Assembly (NCBI RefSeq): GCF_023913735.1
Contig: NZ_JAMXBH010000004.1
Span: 124,001-188,000 of the forward strand
DNA: 64,000 bases
Reading direction: 5' to 3'
Source: Pseudarthrobacter raffinosi
Lineage (GTDB): Bacteria; Actinomycetota; Actinomycetes; Actinomycetales; Micrococcaceae
Shown here piece after piece: positions 1-9,050 of the stretch (position 1 is the first letter of the stretch; the number at the start of each line of letters is the position of its first letter). The notes under the pieces were generated by a model that made no database searches, had not been told where the DNA came from, and saw only the letters and a program-made list of their open reading frames with translations. Made by a program: the position numbers and the translations under genes.

Positions 1-606
1 ACCGGCCCGTCGTGGCTCCGCTACGACATTGGCATAGAGCCGACCCTGTCGCCAGAGTCAATTGCCATCATCGATGGGGTTATCTCCTACCTGTGCAGCG
101 TCGTGGAGCAAGGAGCACCCAGAGCGGAATGGCGGGTCGGCTACAACCGGATCAAGTCCTACATCTGGCAGAACCACCCAGTGCTCGTGCACGACAACCA
201 GGAGGTTCCACTGGCTGACCTGGTTCCAGGCCTTGCCCGAGGACAAGCCAGCGGGCGGCTCCCCTCAGATGATGACAGGCTGGCTCGCATGGCCGCCGCC
301 GCCATCAAGCAGCTGAACGGTAATGACGAGGAAACAGTCGTTGAGGACGAACCGCTTATCGAGGTCGAGGACCTAGGCGAAGACGCACTCTGCGGGCGGG
401 AGCTTGAGGTGTCTTTGCGGGAGGACATCGCCAACGAGTACTCCCGGGAGGTGGACCGGCTGGTCAGAACCCTCGCGAAGGAGGACGGGATCACCGGCGT
501 CGTCCGCGAAGACCGCGAAGTACTCCTCGTTGCCACACCCAGCTGGGACACTGCGCAGCTTCAAGAATGGCTCACCCGATATATCGAAACCAATATCCGT
601 AACTAG
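1..606 (+). CDS. Hypothetical protein, 5' end outside window
   Basis: The reading frame is open from the first base of the window to a TAG at 604-606, so the gene begins upstream and only its last 201 codons are seen. The C-terminal half is acidic (a Glu/Asp-rich stretch around codons 105-130 of the visible part), followed by a region that could be helical with a conserved-looking REDREV segment. I recognise no domain. A GTG at 103 could serve as an internal start but the frame upstream has normal coding character, so I treat it as a truncated gene rather than a 167-residue one. Function unknown. Confidence 0.7.
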   Translation, partial: TGPSWLRYDIGIEPTLSPESIAIIDGVISYLCSVVEQGAPRAEWRVGYNRIKSYIWQNHPVLVHDNQEVPLADLVPGLARGQASGRLPSDDDRLARMAAAAIKQLNGNDEETVVEDEPLIEVEDLGEDALCGRELEVSLREDIANEYSREVDRLVRTLAKEDGITGVVREDREVLLVATPSWDTAQLQEWLTRYIETNIRN

Positions 607-786
607 CGGCACTCTTTGGCGCGGGTGCAGGGGAGTTGACCACTCGAGGGGGAGCCTTGGCGGGCAGGCGGGAAACAGGGGAGAAACCGTCGTCGACATC
701 AGCCTTGGCCCCGGCGTAGGCTGGCAACATCGGCGCACGTGCCCCCGATGCCCTGTGTCGATACATCAATCGATGAAGGAGAACCA
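607..786. other. Intergenic region upstream of the CBS-domain gene
   Basis: About 180 bp without a credible gene. It carries the Shine-Dalgarno sequence GAAGGAG at its right end, just before the ATG at 787. I see no clear terminator for the upstream gene and no recognisable operator. Confidence 0.4.
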
Positions 787-1218
787 ATGAGCGTTGTACG
801 TGAATTTATGACCACGGATGCACAGTGTATTAAGGAGCATCAGTCCCTCGCAGATGCCGCCCGGATGATGATGGATCTGGACTGCGGATCGCTGCCGATC
901 TGCGGCGATGACGGCAAGTTGAAGGGCATGATCACCGACCGCGACATCGTGCTCAAGTGCGTTGCTGCCGGCCGCGATCCACGCGAGATGCTGGCCCGCG
1001 ACCTCGCCACAGGCAGCCCTCACTGGGTTGACGCCGATGCCAATGTTGATGCCGCCATCGACATCATGGAAAGGCACCAAATCCGGCGGCTCCCGGTCAT
1101 CGCCGACCATAAGTTGGTCGGCATCATCAGCCAGGGCGACATCGCGCGCAACTACAGCGAGGAGCGCGTGGGCGAACTGGTGGAGCACATTTCGGAACGC
1201 CACCCGATGTCTGCGTAG
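787..1218 (+). CDS. CBS domain-pair protein
   Basis: A 143-residue protein made almost entirely of two CBS domains, about residues 8-60 and 72-125. The repeated pattern of a GxLxGMITDRDIV and a KLVGIISQGDIA strand-helix end is visible. Stand-alone CBS pairs bind adenine nucleotides or related ligands and act as cytosolic energy or stress sensors; the size resembles mycobacterial hypoxic response protein 1, but the specific role here is not known. I chose the ATG at 787 because GAAGGAG lies 6 bases upstream; an in-frame ATG at 739 lacks a ribosome site. It is followed by a hairpin shared with the convergent LysM gene. Confidence 0.88.
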   Translation: MSVVREFMTTDAQCIKEHQSLADAARMMMDLDCGSLPICGDDGKLKGMITDRDIVLKCVAAGRDPREMLARDLATGSPHWVDADANVDAAIDIMERHQIRRLPVIADHKLVGIISQGDIARNYSEERVGELVEHISERHPMSA

Positions 1219-1239
1219 TCAGACAAATTCCCGCATGGC

Positions 1240-1283
1240 CTTGTTCGCGGCTCCTTGCCTTAAGGTTCGGAACCGCGAACAAG
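1240..1283. terminator. Inverted repeat between convergent genes
   Basis: CTTGTTCGCGG at 1240-1250 pairs perfectly with CCGCGAACAAG at 1273-1283, with a further CCTT/AAGG pairing inside the loop. It sits between the convergent CBS and LysM genes and is probably a bidirectional terminator; there is no T-run. Confidence 0.55.
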
Positions 1284-1324
1284 CTACGGAAATGCTGGAC
1301 CGCGAACTGGGCTGGGACCGGAGC

Positions 1325-2308
1325 CTAGTTGAGCGCGATCAGGAGCATCTGGTTGGTCCCGGGGATGCAGGTCTGCAGGATGGCCCGGGGGAACCCGCCG
1401 AATACCGCGATGACATCGTTGGTGGTTCCCGGGTTGGGGACCTGGCCCCTGGCTGTCGCCGTGTACGTCCCGTAGCCCGGAATGCTGACGGTCTCGCCCA
1501 CGCCGATGCCGGAGAAGCGCGCCCACCCGCCGCAGAAGTCGTGCTCCGTGATGAACAGCGAGTAGCCGTCGTTGGGAGTGTAGTGGATCGGCCCGATGCA
1601 CGTGTCCACCATGGCCTGTCCGCCAGCGCCCGCGACATAGATGGTGCGGACAGCGGGCGCGGCCTGGACCGGCGCCGGGGCGGGGACGTAGGCCGGTGAA
1701 GCAGCAACAGCCGCTGCCGGGGTAGGAGCGGAAACCTCGACGGCGGGACCCGTCAGCTTCAGCGTCTGGCCCGGGACGATGATGCTGTAAAGGCCCAGCC
1801 CGTTGGCGGCCAGCATCGCGTTCATGTCAACGCCGTACCGGCCGGCGATCCCACCCACGGTATCGCCGGGGACAACCGTGTAGAGGTGGGGGTCCCCGGC
1901 GGGTGCCGGAGCAGGTTCGGGCGCTGCTGGTGGGGGAGCCGCAGCAGGCTCCGCAGGCACCGCAGCTTCCGCGACCTCCGGCTGCGCAGTGCCAGCTCCC
2001 GCACTGCCAAACTCAACGGACCCAACATAGGGCGCATCCAACGGCACCGCGGCCAAAGGCCGGGCAACGCGCACAACTGGCGCCGCCGCCGTCGTTATGG
2101 CCTCCGGTGGCGCGGATATCTCTGCCGTGGGGACGGGGCCGGCCAGGGCGCCGACTCCGAAGGCGGAAATCACGGCGGCTGTGGCCATGCCTGCCCACAG
2201 CTTGTTGCTGATCGGCCGGCGCCCCGGTGTCAGGAGATCGGCCCGCGGGACGTCGGTTTCGAAATTTCGGCGGGGTGGTTCGGGAATAGGTGCGGTCAAC
2301 TGGAACAT
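1325..2308 (-). CDS. LysM protein with sortase-like C-terminal domain
   Basis: A 327-residue protein from ATG 2308. There is a hydrophobic segment at about residues 35-55 (signal anchor), an Ala/Pro-rich linker, one LysM domain (from HLYTVVPGDTVGG to VPGQTLKL) that should bind peptidoglycan, a second Ala/Pro linker, and a C-terminal domain of about 100 residues. The last domain has the order His (TEHDFCGG), a beta-rich core, then TCIPGTNQMLLIAL, which resembles the His...Cys...Arg layout of sortases but with Gln where the Arg is expected. It is therefore likely cell-wall associated; catalytic activity is doubtful. The start is uncertain: in-frame ATGs exist at 2440 and 2497 and no start has a good ribosome site. 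Confidence 0.7.
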   Translation of the reverse strand: MFQLTAPIPEPPRRNFETDVPRADLLTPGRRPISNKLWAGMATAAVISAFGVGALAGPVPTAEISAPPEAITTAAAPVVRVARPLAAVPLDAPYVGSVEFGSAGAGTAQPEVAEAAVPAEPAAAPPPAAPEPAPAPAGDPHLYTVVPGDTVGGIAGRYGVDMNAMLAANGLGLYSIIVPGQTLKLTGPAVEVSAPTPAAAVAASPAYVPAPAPVQAAPAVRTIYVAGAGGQAMVDTCIGPIHYTPNDGYSLFITEHDFCGGWARFSGIGVGETVSIPGYGTYTATARGQVPNPGTTNDVIAVFGGFPRAILQTCIPGTNQMLLIALN

Positions 2309-2682
2309 GGGTGGCCCATCGCAGGTCGGCCCGGCAACAGGGCGGCAGTGGTGCCGCGAGTTCCACATGCAGGACGGATCGGGGAGTGATGCGCTGCGCG
2401 GTGCCGGTCTATGACGGAACCGCGCACGGAAAGCGCGCATGATGGGAGCGCCCGCATACCCAGAAGATACGGATGCCCCGCTATGAAGCGGCATCATCCA
2501 CCCCAGCTCGGAGGATGCGCCGGCAACTTTGTTTGGCCCTAGGAATTTCGAGTCTAGGAAGCTGCGCCAGGCACTGCACGAGTAGGCGTTACCTGAATTT
2601 TTCCGCCGAATACTTGGCCCCGCGGCGGCGACTACTCGGTGTCCAGCCGCCCGCCCCGCTGGACATTTCTACCGGGACATTC
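2309..2682. other. Upstream region of the LysM gene
   Basis: About 370 bp between two minus-strand genes. It may encode extra N-terminal residues of the LysM protein if an upstream start (2440 or 2497) is used. Otherwise I see only an AT-richer patch around 2525-2615 that could hold its promoter. No other gene or repeat is evident. Confidence 0.35.
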
Positions 2683-3417
2683 CTACAACGTGGGGCGGTC
2701 CTTGAGCTCGGCCACTTCGCGCCGCAGCGCAGCGATCTCCGTGGCCAGGCCGGCGAGCTCCGCCCGCAAGGGTTCCTCCACGGACTCCGCGGCAGCTTCC
2801 GTGGACTCCTCTACACGCTGGACAAGCCAGGAGGCGATGGACGCGGTGACCACACCCAGCACGGCAATGCCGCTCATCATCAGCGCCGAGGCCACCAGCC
2901 GGCCGATCGGCGTCACGGGGTACATGTCGCCGTAACCCACCGTGGAGATGGTGGTGATGGCCCACCAGAGGGCGTCGCCGAACGTCAGGATCTTGGCGTC
3001 CGGGGCCGACTGTTCAACGTCGAGTACCGCCAGCGCGCCCACAAATACCAGGAGCGCCGCCGATCCCGCCACGTACGTGACCACCCGGCCCCTGAGGGTC
3101 TCGCCGATGGTCCTGTGCAGCACTGAAAGCAGCGTGACCAGCCGGAGCAGGCGCAGCGGCCGGAAGAACGGAAGGGCCGCGATCAGGAGTTCGTGCAGGT
3201 TCCAGAGGAACCAGCGGCGGCGGTCCGTGGCCAGCCACAGGTTGGCGGCGTAATCGACTGCGAAAATACCCCACGTCAGCCACATCACCGTCTCAAGCCA
3301 TTCCGCGCCGCTGCCGTCGACGCGGCCAATCACCTGCCATGCATACGCTGCCAGGAAAACCAGTGCCGTCCCCATCAGCGGCCACTCGGCGAGGTCCCGG
3401 TAGCGTTGTTGCGTCAT
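2683..3417 (-). CDS. Voltage-gated-type potassium channel subunit
   Basis: A 244-residue membrane protein with the Kv/KvLQT layout: transmembrane segments from about residue 13, a basic S4-like segment (RPLRLLRL, residues 86-93), a pore helix and the K+ selectivity filter TVGYGD at residues 159-164. A charged coiled coil fills the C terminus (about 205-244). It should form a tetrameric K+ channel in the cytoplasmic membrane. ATG 3417 is preceded by AGGA at good spacing; an ATG three codons upstream is too close to that site. It is divergent from the thioesterase gene, with about 70 bp between starts. Confidence 0.85.
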   Translation of the reverse strand: MTQQRYRDLAEWPLMGTALVFLAAYAWQVIGRVDGSGAEWLETVMWLTWGIFAVDYAANLWLATDRRRWFLWNLHELLIAALPFFRPLRLLRLVTLLSVLHRTIGETLRGRVVTYVAGSAALLVFVGALAVLDVEQSAPDAKILTFGDALWWAITTISTVGYGDMYPVTPIGRLVASALMMSGIAVLGVVTASIASWLVQRVEESTEAAAESVEEPLRAELAGLATEIAALRREVAELKDRPTL

Positions 3418-3445
3418 GCGCCACATCCTACGTGGCGGGCCGGAC

Positions 3446-4876
3446 CTAGGGACTTGCCAGCAAGTTACTGATGGGTAACATTGGAGGATGCACCTGCTTC
3501 TGCGAACCCTCCTGATGCTGTTCACGTCCGCCCGCCGCTCCGCACTGACAATCTGGGAGCCGTCGTCCCTGCCGCTGCGCGTCCTGCCCACCGACATCGA
3601 CATCGCCATGCACGTCAACAACGGCATGTACTTTTCCCTCATGGACCTGGGCCGCTTCGACCTGATGGTCCGCAGCGGCGTATGGAAGACAATGCGCCGG
3701 CGCGGCTGGAGCCCTGTGGCGGCGGGGGAGACCATCGCCTTCCGGAAGTCGCTGCAGCTGTGGCAGCAGTACACCATCGAAACAAAGATCATCGGCCTGG
3801 ACGCCAAGGCCATCTACTTTGAGCAGCGCATGGTGTCCGACGGACAGATTTACGCGCGTGCCTACATCGCCACCCGCCTGGTCAACAAGGGCAGGCCTGT
3901 CAGCCAGGAGGAGATCCTGCGCGAGTTCGGCCAGCCCCCGGCGGACCTGGTGCTGCCCGAGTGGATCCATGAATGGCGGGAGACCAACGCCCTGCCCGGC
4001 AGCCGGACGCAAGCTCCCCACGTTTGGGACCGCCTCACCCCGGAAACCAGGGCCTGAGCGCCGGCGCGGCCGGACAGCTACGTGCCGACGTCGCGCCTGC
4101 ACAGCGAACGCGGCCAAGGCCACCAGGGCTGCCGAAATTCCCCAGAGCCACCCGGCCGCGGCCCAGTCCGCACCGTTGGCCACTGGGGAATTCCCATAAG
4201 CCCAGTGGTAGGGACTCAGATTGAGCAGCCACTCCACGTCCTCGCTCTGCCGGCCGACTGCGTTGAAGACGTAGCCAAGAACGCCGACGGCGGCGCCCGC
4301 GGCCAGTACGTACGTCCGCCTGCCGGACATGGCCCCGGCGCAGAGCGCGGCAGTTCCGCTCAGCTGTGCCAGCGTGGCAAACAGCACTGACGCGCCGAAG
4401 AGGTTCTCGGGCCGGATGGCCAGCTGGGCCGAATCATTGAGCAGCCGGACCAGAACAAAGACCAGGGCCGCGAGCAGCACCACGCGCAGGAACAGGGAAA
4501 GCGCGCGCTCCAGCACCACCTGGACGCGGGTCACCCCGTGGGCGAGGGTCAGCTCCAGCTGGCCGGATTCCTCATCCCCGCCCACCGCGGCCGCACCCCA
4601 CCCTACGGAGGCGATGGTCATCAGCAGGAACCCGAGGAGTCCGTACAGCGTGGCCTGGGTGTAGCCAGGGCCGGTGGCGATCTGGTCGTAGTTCAGCTCC
4701 TTGGTCATCTCGGCCGGGAGGGCATCGATCATGTCCTGCATCTGCGCGCTCCCGCCGATGGACGGGTACAGCGGTAGGTAGAGGAACGTGGCGGCGGCCA
4801 GCCCGGCGGCCCACCCGAGGGTGGAGCGCCAGGAGTCAAAGAAAGCTCTCCGGAACAGCGGCAGCGTGGTGCTCAT
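3446..4876 (-). CDS. ABC exporter permease with run-on C terminus
   Basis: The first about 270 codons encode a normal ABC-2-type permease with about six membrane segments, ending in the basic motif QARRRH near 4070. This is the usual length for the family. Instead of stopping, the frame then runs about 200 codons antisense through the whole thioesterase gene to a stop at 3446. A TAG lies in the +1 frame right after RRR, at about 4078-4080, so a single-base change would restore a conventional end. The gene overlaps its ATPase gene by ATGA (4873-4876), so the two are coupled and form one exporter. The functional part is probably 4070-4876; the rest is probably not meaningful protein. Confidence 0.65.
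   Translation of the reverse strand: MSTTLPLFRRAFFDSWRSTLGWAAGLAAATFLYLPLYPSIGGSAQMQDMIDALPAEMTKELNYDQIATGPGYTQATLYGLLGFLLMTIASVGWGAAAVGGDEESGQLELTLAHGVTRVQVVLERALSLFLRVVLLAALVFVLVRLLNDSAQLAIRPENLFGASVLFATLAQLSGTAALCAGAMSGRRTYVLAAGAAVGVLGYVFNAVGRQSEDVEWLLNLSPYHWAYGNSPVANGADWAAAGWLWGISAALVALAAFAVQARRRHVAVRPRRRSGPGFRGEAVPNVGSLRPAAGQGVGLPPFMDPLGQHQVRRGLAELAQDLLLADRPALVDQAGGDVGTRVNLSVGHHALLKVDGLGVQADDLCFDGVLLPQLQRLPEGDGLPRRHRAPAAPAHCLPYAAADHQVEAAQVHEGKVHAVVDVHGDVDVGGQDAQRQGRRLPDCQCGAAGGREQHQEGSQKQVHPPMLPISNLLASP
3488..4057 (+). CDS. Acyl-CoA thioesterase-like hotdog protein
   Basis: A 189-residue protein of the 4-hydroxybenzoyl-CoA thioesterase/THEM6-like group. The hotdog signature is visible as a PTDIDIAMHVNNGMYFSLMD segment, with the Asp-x-His-x-Asn stretch typical of the active site. 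Family members hydrolyse acyl-CoA thioesters; the substrate cannot be told from sequence. GGAGG directly abuts the ATG at 3488, which is unusually close, so an ATG at 3515 is possible. It lies wholly inside the antisense extension of the ABC permease frame, and I regard this strand as the coding one because its product is a complete recognisable domain. Confidence 0.78.
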   Translation: MHLLLRTLLMLFTSARRSALTIWEPSSLPLRVLPTDIDIAMHVNNGMYFSLMDLGRFDLMVRSGVWKTMRRRGWSPVAAGETIAFRKSLQLWQQYTIETKIIGLDAKAIYFEQRMVSDGQIYARAYIATRLVNKGRPVSQEEILREFGQPPADLVLPEWIHEWRETNALPGSRTQAPHVWDRLTPETRA

Positions 4877-5826
4877 CGCGCGGCCTCCGCAGCTCCGGAT
4901 ACGGCAGGGACCGTGTCTTCGGGACTTGAATACATCTTCAGCACAGCCTCCTCAAGATCCGGTTCCTCCAGCACCAGATCCGTCAGTTCCAGGGTGCCCA
5001 GGGCCCTGACCAGCGGCTGGATGGCACCCTCCACGGTGGCCGAAAGGGTGATGCTGCCGCCGGACTCCAGCACCTCAACGTGCCCGACGCCGGGCACCGC
5101 ACCCAGCAGCGCGCCGGCGTCGTGCGCTGTAATTCCGTTCGCGGTGAACCGGACCCGGCGCACCGCACCTTCCCGAAGCCCGCTCACGGACTCGACGGCG
5201 ATGATCCGTCCGTCCCGGAGGATCGCCACGGTGTCAGCGGTCTGCTGGACCTCGCTGAGGACGTGGGAGCTGAGGAAGATGGTCTGGCCGCGGTGCTGCG
5301 CCTCGCGGACCATCGCATGGAATTCCTGCTGGACCAGCGGATCCAGCCCGCTGGTTGGCTCGTCAAGGACCCGGAGCTCGGGATCGTGCATAAACGCCTG
5401 GACCAGGCCGAGCTTCTGCTTGTTGCCCTTGGACAGTTTGCGCGTGTGGCGGTCCAGGTCCAGCCCCAACCGTTCGGCAAGGCCATCGATCCTGCCCGGA
5501 GCCACCGGACCGCTGACGGCCTGGTAGTGGGCCAGAAGTGTCCGGCCCGTGACCCGGCCCTCGAGGAACAGCTCGCCGAGAAGGTAACCGATCCGCCGGC
5601 GGAGCTCCGGGCCGCCCGCACGGGGGTCCTTGCCCAGGACGCGGACCTCCCCGGACGTGGGGCGGATGATGTCCAGCAGGCAGCGCATGGTGGTGGTCTT
5701 GCCCGCGCCGTTCGGGCCGATCACGCCGAACACGGAGCCCGCTTCGACGCTGAAATCCACCCCGTGGAGCACCTCGCGCCGGACGAACTTTTTGGTGAGG
5801 GACCGGGTGGAGATAGCCTGGGCCAT
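4873..5826 (-). CDS. ABC exporter ATP-binding protein
   Basis: A 317-residue cytosolic ATPase subunit. Walker A GPNGAGKTT is at about residues 37-45, the signature LSKGNKQKL near 135, and Walker B with DEPTSGLD near 155, followed by the switch region. The long C-terminal part after the ATPase core is typical of DrrA/YbhF-like multidrug or antibiotic exporters. It is the first gene of a two-gene operon; its stop overlaps the permease start by 4 bp. The signature is SKG rather than SGG, a common variant. The exported substrate is unknown. Confidence 0.9.
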   Translation of the reverse strand: MAQAISTRSLTKKFVRREVLHGVDFSVEAGSVFGVIGPNGAGKTTTMRCLLDIIRPTSGEVRVLGKDPRAGGPELRRRIGYLLGELFLEGRVTGRTLLAHYQAVSGPVAPGRIDGLAERLGLDLDRHTRKLSKGNKQKLGLVQAFMHDPELRVLDEPTSGLDPLVQQEFHAMVREAQHRGQTIFLSSHVLSEVQQTADTVAILRDGRIIAVESVSGLREGAVRRVRFTANGITAHDAGALLGAVPGVGHVEVLESGGSITLSATVEGAIQPLVRALGTLELTDLVLEEPDLEEAVLKMYSSPEDTVPAVSGAAEAAR

Positions 5827-5987
5827 GAACCCTCCTGTGTGCGGCAGTCAGCGGCTGATGACCCCAAGGGTAGGCCTCGCAATTCCCGGTGTACACGGCC
5901 CCGCGCCGGGTATTCCCGATGACGCGGGGAGCGAACAGGGCGCACCCGGCCGGGACATCGGCCTGCGCCTCGCGTACCGTTGAAGGC

Positions 5988-6434
5988 ATGGCTACCGTAG
6001 ATATCACAGGTGAACAGTTCGCATCGACCATCGAAGGCAACGACATTGTCCTGGTGGACTTCTGGGCTGAATGGTGCGGTCCCTGCAAGCAGTTCGGGCC
6101 AACGTACAGCGCCATGTCGGAGAAGCATTCCGACGTCCTGTTCACGAAGGTGGACACCGAAGCCCAGCAGCAGCTCGCCGCGGAGGCCGGCATCACGTCC
6201 ATCCCCACCCTGATGGCGTTCCGCGAAAAAGTACTCGTCTTCTCCCAGCCGGGTGCCCTGAACGCCCAGCAGCTGGAGCAGGTTGTTGACGCGGTCAAGG
6301 CCCTGGACATGGAGGAAGTCCACGCCCATGTGGCGCGCTCGCAGGCAGAAGCCTCAGCCGCCGCGGGCAGCAGCCCGGCCACCGCCGGAAAGACGTCGGG
6401 CCCGCAGGACGGCTCGCAGATCCCCGAGGCGTAA
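5988..6434 (+). CDS. Thioredoxin
   Basis: A 148-residue thioredoxin: DFWAEWCGPCKQF gives the redox CGPC at residues 30-33 and the cis-proline is in SIPT near residue 73. It would reduce protein disulfides in the cytosol with NADPH through thioredoxin reductase. The domain ends near residue 110; the remaining 38 residues are an Ala/Ser/Pro-rich tail not needed for the fold. ATG 5988 follows GAAGG. It could supply electrons to the thioredoxin-type arsenate reductases at 45.7 and 48.8 kb, but nothing in the context proves this. A long hairpin follows. Confidence 0.92.
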   Translation: MATVDITGEQFASTIEGNDIVLVDFWAEWCGPCKQFGPTYSAMSEKHSDVLFTKVDTEAQQQLAAEAGITSIPTLMAFREKVLVFSQPGALNAQQLEQVVDAVKALDMEEVHAHVARSQAEASAAAGSSPATAGKTSGPQDGSQIPEA

Positions 6435-6456
6435 GCGCCCCTGGTTCCTCTTAACA

Positions 6457-6520
6457 CCATCGACTGCTCCGTAAGGGCCCTTTTGAACGTTCAAAGCGGC
6501 ACTTACGGAGCAGTCGATGG
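6457..6520. terminator. Long inverted repeat, likely bidirectional terminator
   Basis: A 19-bp arm (CCATCGACTGCTCCGTAAG, 6457-6475) is perfectly repeated inverted at 6502-6520. The loop contains a second palindrome, TTTGAACGTTCAAA (6482-6495). It separates the convergent thioredoxin and monooxygenase genes. The same geometry recurs at several other convergent junctions in this window. Confidence 0.7.
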
Positions 6521-6532
6521 TTAAAGCGAGGG

Positions 6533-6811
6533 TTACAGGCGTTCCAGCTGCACGGGCTCGGCCAGCAGCGCGCTCAGGGATTCGTTCAGGTCCTGGACGG
6601 CGGTGCCCTTGGAGTGCTTCGCCAGCAGTTCCTCGGATTCCCACTGTTCCGTGAGGACCAGCTTCTCTTCGGTGGCTTCGGTCAGCTCGTAGCGGATGCA
6701 GCCGGGTTCGTTCACCACCTCGTCGATGGCGATTTCCAGGGCGAGCTTCACACGGAAGAACTCGCCGTCGTTGGGGATGAACGTTGCCTGCAGGTCGATG
6801 GGTGCACTCAT
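6533..6811 (-). CDS. ABM-fold putative quinol monooxygenase
   Basis: A 92-residue protein with the antibiotic-biosynthesis-monooxygenase ferredoxin-like fold: F-x-V-K-L-A-L, EPGCIRYEL and a VLTEQWES strand are visible and match the YgiN-like group. Such proteins are small cytosolic dimers that oxidise quinols or related aromatics without cofactors, or have no known activity. I chose the ATG at 6811; a GTG at 6820 is an alternative. It stands alone, convergent with thioredoxin and divergent from the acyl-CoA synthetase. Confidence 0.82.
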   Translation of the reverse strand: MSAPIDLQATFIPNDGEFFRVKLALEIAIDEVVNEPGCIRYELTEATEEKLVLTEQWESEELLAKHSKGTAVQDLNESLSALLAEPVQLERL

Positions 6812-6915
6812 GGATTTCACAATACCGGGACTCGGGATACACGCCCGCCCTGTTTACGCGCGGACACCCTCCTGTTGCGCTTCTCTTGCCCGGCTCCTGT
6901 TGGTAGCGTGCCACC

Positions 6916-8592
6916 ATGCGCGCTTACACAGCCGGGGACACTGACGTCCCGCTCCTCGTGGAAACCATCGGCCAGAACTTTGAACGGGTGGTGGCCCGGT
7001 TCCCCTTCCACGACGCGCTGATCGAGGCCGCGCCGGTCCCGGGCGCTGATGCCCGCCGCTGGAGCTACACGAAAATGAACGACGACGTCGATCGCCTCAC
7101 GCGTGCACTGCTCGCCTCGGGGGTGGCCAAGGGGGACCGGGTGGGCATCTGGAGCCCGAACTGCGCCGAGTGGACGCTGCTGCAGTACGCCACGGCCAAA
7201 GCCGGAGCCATCCTGGTCAACGTGAACCCGGCCTACCGGAGCCACGAGCTGGAGTTTGTGGTGAAGCAGAACGGCATGCGGATGCTGGTGGCGGCGCCGT
7301 CGGACCGGAACAGCGACTATGTGGGAATGGCGCGCCAGGCGCTCGCCGGCTGCCCGGACCTGCAGGAACTGGTGTTCCTGCCGGATTACGACATGGACGG
7401 GCTCGACGCCGGGGATCCCCAAAGTGACGGGGAGCTGACGTACGCCGAGCTGCTCAAGCGGGCTGACGCCGTCGGCCATTCCTCCCTGTTGGCCCGGATG
7501 GCGGAGCTGGACCCGCACGATCCCATCAACCTGCAGTACACGTCCGGGACCACGGGCTTCCCCAAGGGCGCCACGCTGACGCACCACAACATCCTGAACA
7601 ACGGCTACTCCATCGGTGAGCTGCTGGGCTACACCGAGCATGACCGGGTGGTGATTCCGGTGCCGTTCTACCACTGCTTCGGGATGGTGATCGGCAACCT
7701 GGCAGCCCTCAGCCACGGTGCGGCCACCATCATCCCCGGGCGCGGCTTCACGCCGGCGGCCGCGCTGGAGGCGGTCCAGGACTTCGGCGGGACATCGCTG
7801 TACGGCGTGCCCACCATGTTCATCGCGGAGCTGGCGCTGCCGGACTTTTCCTCCTACGACCTGGCAACGCTCCGCACCGGCGTCATGGCGGGATCGGTGT
7901 GCCCCATCGATGTGATGAACCGGGTGATCTCGGAGATGCACATGGTGGATGTGGCCATCTGCTACGGCATGACGGAGACCTCCCCGGTGTCCACCATGAC
8001 CCGGAACGGTGACACGCTTCAGCAGCGCACCGAGACCGTGGGCCGCACCATGCCGCGGCTGGAAAACCAGATCGTAGACCCTGGCACCGGCGAGGTGCTG
8101 GAGCGCGGCGAGATAGGCGAGCTGTGCACCCGGGGCTACGCCGTCATGGCCGGGTACTGGGACCAGCCGGAAAAGACCGCGGAGGCCATCGACGCCGACC
8201 GCTGGATGCACACCGGCGACCTCGCCCGCATGGACGACGACGGCTACGTGGTGATCGAAGGCCGGATCAAGGACCTGGTGATCCGCGGCGGCGAAAACAT
8301 CTACCCGCGTGAGATCGAGGAATTCCTGTACAGCCATCCGGCCATCCAGGATGTGCAGGTGATCGGGGTGCCTGATGCCAAGTACGGCGAGGAGCTCATG
8401 GCGTGCGTCATCCTCAAGCCCGGCGCGGAACCGCTGGACGCTGCTTCGCTTGCGGACTTCTGCCGCGGGAAGCTGGCCCACTACAAGATCCCGCGCTACG
8501 TGGACGTCCGCGAAAGCTTCCCGATGACCGTCTCCGGGAAGATCCGCAAGGTGGAGATGCGCGAGGAAGCCGTGGCCCGCCTGGGGCTCTGA
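6916..8592 (+). CDS. Acyl-CoA synthetase (AMP-binding, FadD-like)
   Basis: A 558-residue adenylate-forming enzyme. The phosphate-binding loop [11 protein letters not shown] starts near residue 208, the A5 motif YGMTETSP follows near 352, and the hinge [11 protein letters not shown] plus [16 protein letters not shown] mark the C-terminal domain, with the catalytic lysine in VSGKIRK near the end. It should convert a carboxylic (probably fatty) acid, ATP and CoA to acyl-CoA. The length and the PFYHCFG motif fit the fatty-acid CoA ligase group. Monocistronic, with no neighbour fixing the substrate. Confidence 0.92.
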   Translation: MRAYTAGDTDVPLLVETIGQNFERVVARFPFHDALIEAAPVPGADARRWSYTKMNDDVDRLTRALLASGVAKGDRVGIWSPNCAEWTLLQYATAKAGAILVNVNPAYRSHELEFVVKQNGMRMLVAAPSDRNSDYVGMARQALAGCPDLQELVFLPDYDMDGLDAGDPQSDGELTYAELLKRADAVGHSSLLARMAELDPHDPINLQYTSGTTGFPKGATLTHHNILNNGYSIGELLGYTEHDRVVIPVPFYHCFGMVIGNLAALSHGAATIIPGRGFTPAAALEAVQDFGGTSLYGVPTMFIAELALPDFSSYDLATLRTGVMAGSVCPIDVMNRVISEMHMVDVAICYGMTETSPVSTMTRNGDTLQQRTETVGRTMPRLENQIVDPGTGEVLERGEIGELCTRGYAVMAGYWDQPEKTAEAIDADRWMHTGDLARMDDDGYVVIEGRIKDLVIRGGENIYPREIEEFLYSHPAIQDVQVIGVPDAKYGEELMACVILKPGAEPLDAASLADFCRGKLAHYKIPRYVDVRESFPMTVSGKIRKVEMREEAVARLGL

Positions 8593-8627
8593 CGGGCCAG
8601 CAGTCTCTTCGAGGCGAGGTTATGGGC

Positions 8628-9050
8628 TCAGGTTGTCGGGGTCACCCCAAGCTGCGCCATGATGCCGGCTACATCGTAGTAGCGGCGTTCCTCCGTGACT
8701 TCCCCTTCAGCATTGAACTTCGAGAAGACAGCCGCGTTATTGATGAAGGATTTTCCGGTGGCGGCAATCTCGCCGCCGGGCGATGCCAACGGTCCCTGAT
8801 GCGTCCCGCGCAGGGTGTACTCGGCTGCGAACGTCTCGGCGTCCTGGAACAGGGGCCCCACGGTGAGACTGACGTCCGGGAAGGCCCGCAGGAGTTCCAC
8901 CATGTCCTGCTCAACGGCGTCCCGCCCCTTCAACGGCTGCGGGTAGAGCGGGTCGTGGACAACCGCGTCCGCGGCATAGGTTGCGGCGAAGGCCTTCGCA
9001 TCATGAGAGTTCATGGCGTCTACTGACTTGGCAATTGCGTCTGCACTCAT
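8628..9050 (-). CDS. SnoaL-like/NTF2-fold protein
   Basis: A 140-residue protein of the SnoaL-like polyketide cyclase/NTF2 superfamily: an N-terminal helix with NSHDAKAFAATYAADAVVHDP, then the FPDVSLTVGPLF and TLRGTHQGPLASPGGE strands that build the cone-shaped barrel. Bacterial stand-alone members include ester cyclases and many of unknown ligand. It is divergent from the LuxR regulator, a frequent arrangement that suggests the regulator may control it. No signal peptide is seen. Confidence 0.82.
   Translation of the reverse strand: MSADAIAKSVDAMNSHDAKAFAATYAADAVVHDPLYPQPLKGRDAVEQDMVELLRAFPDVSLTVGPLFQDAETFAAEYTLRGTHQGPLASPGGEIAATGKSFINNAAVFSKFNAEGEVTEERRYYDVAGIMAQLGVTPTT

Noticed and set aside
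6817..8481. A 554-codon minus-strand frame over the acyl-CoA synthetase
   Set aside because: His/Val/Gly-rich shadow composition and no recognisable motif; the plus strand carries all AMP-binding motifs.
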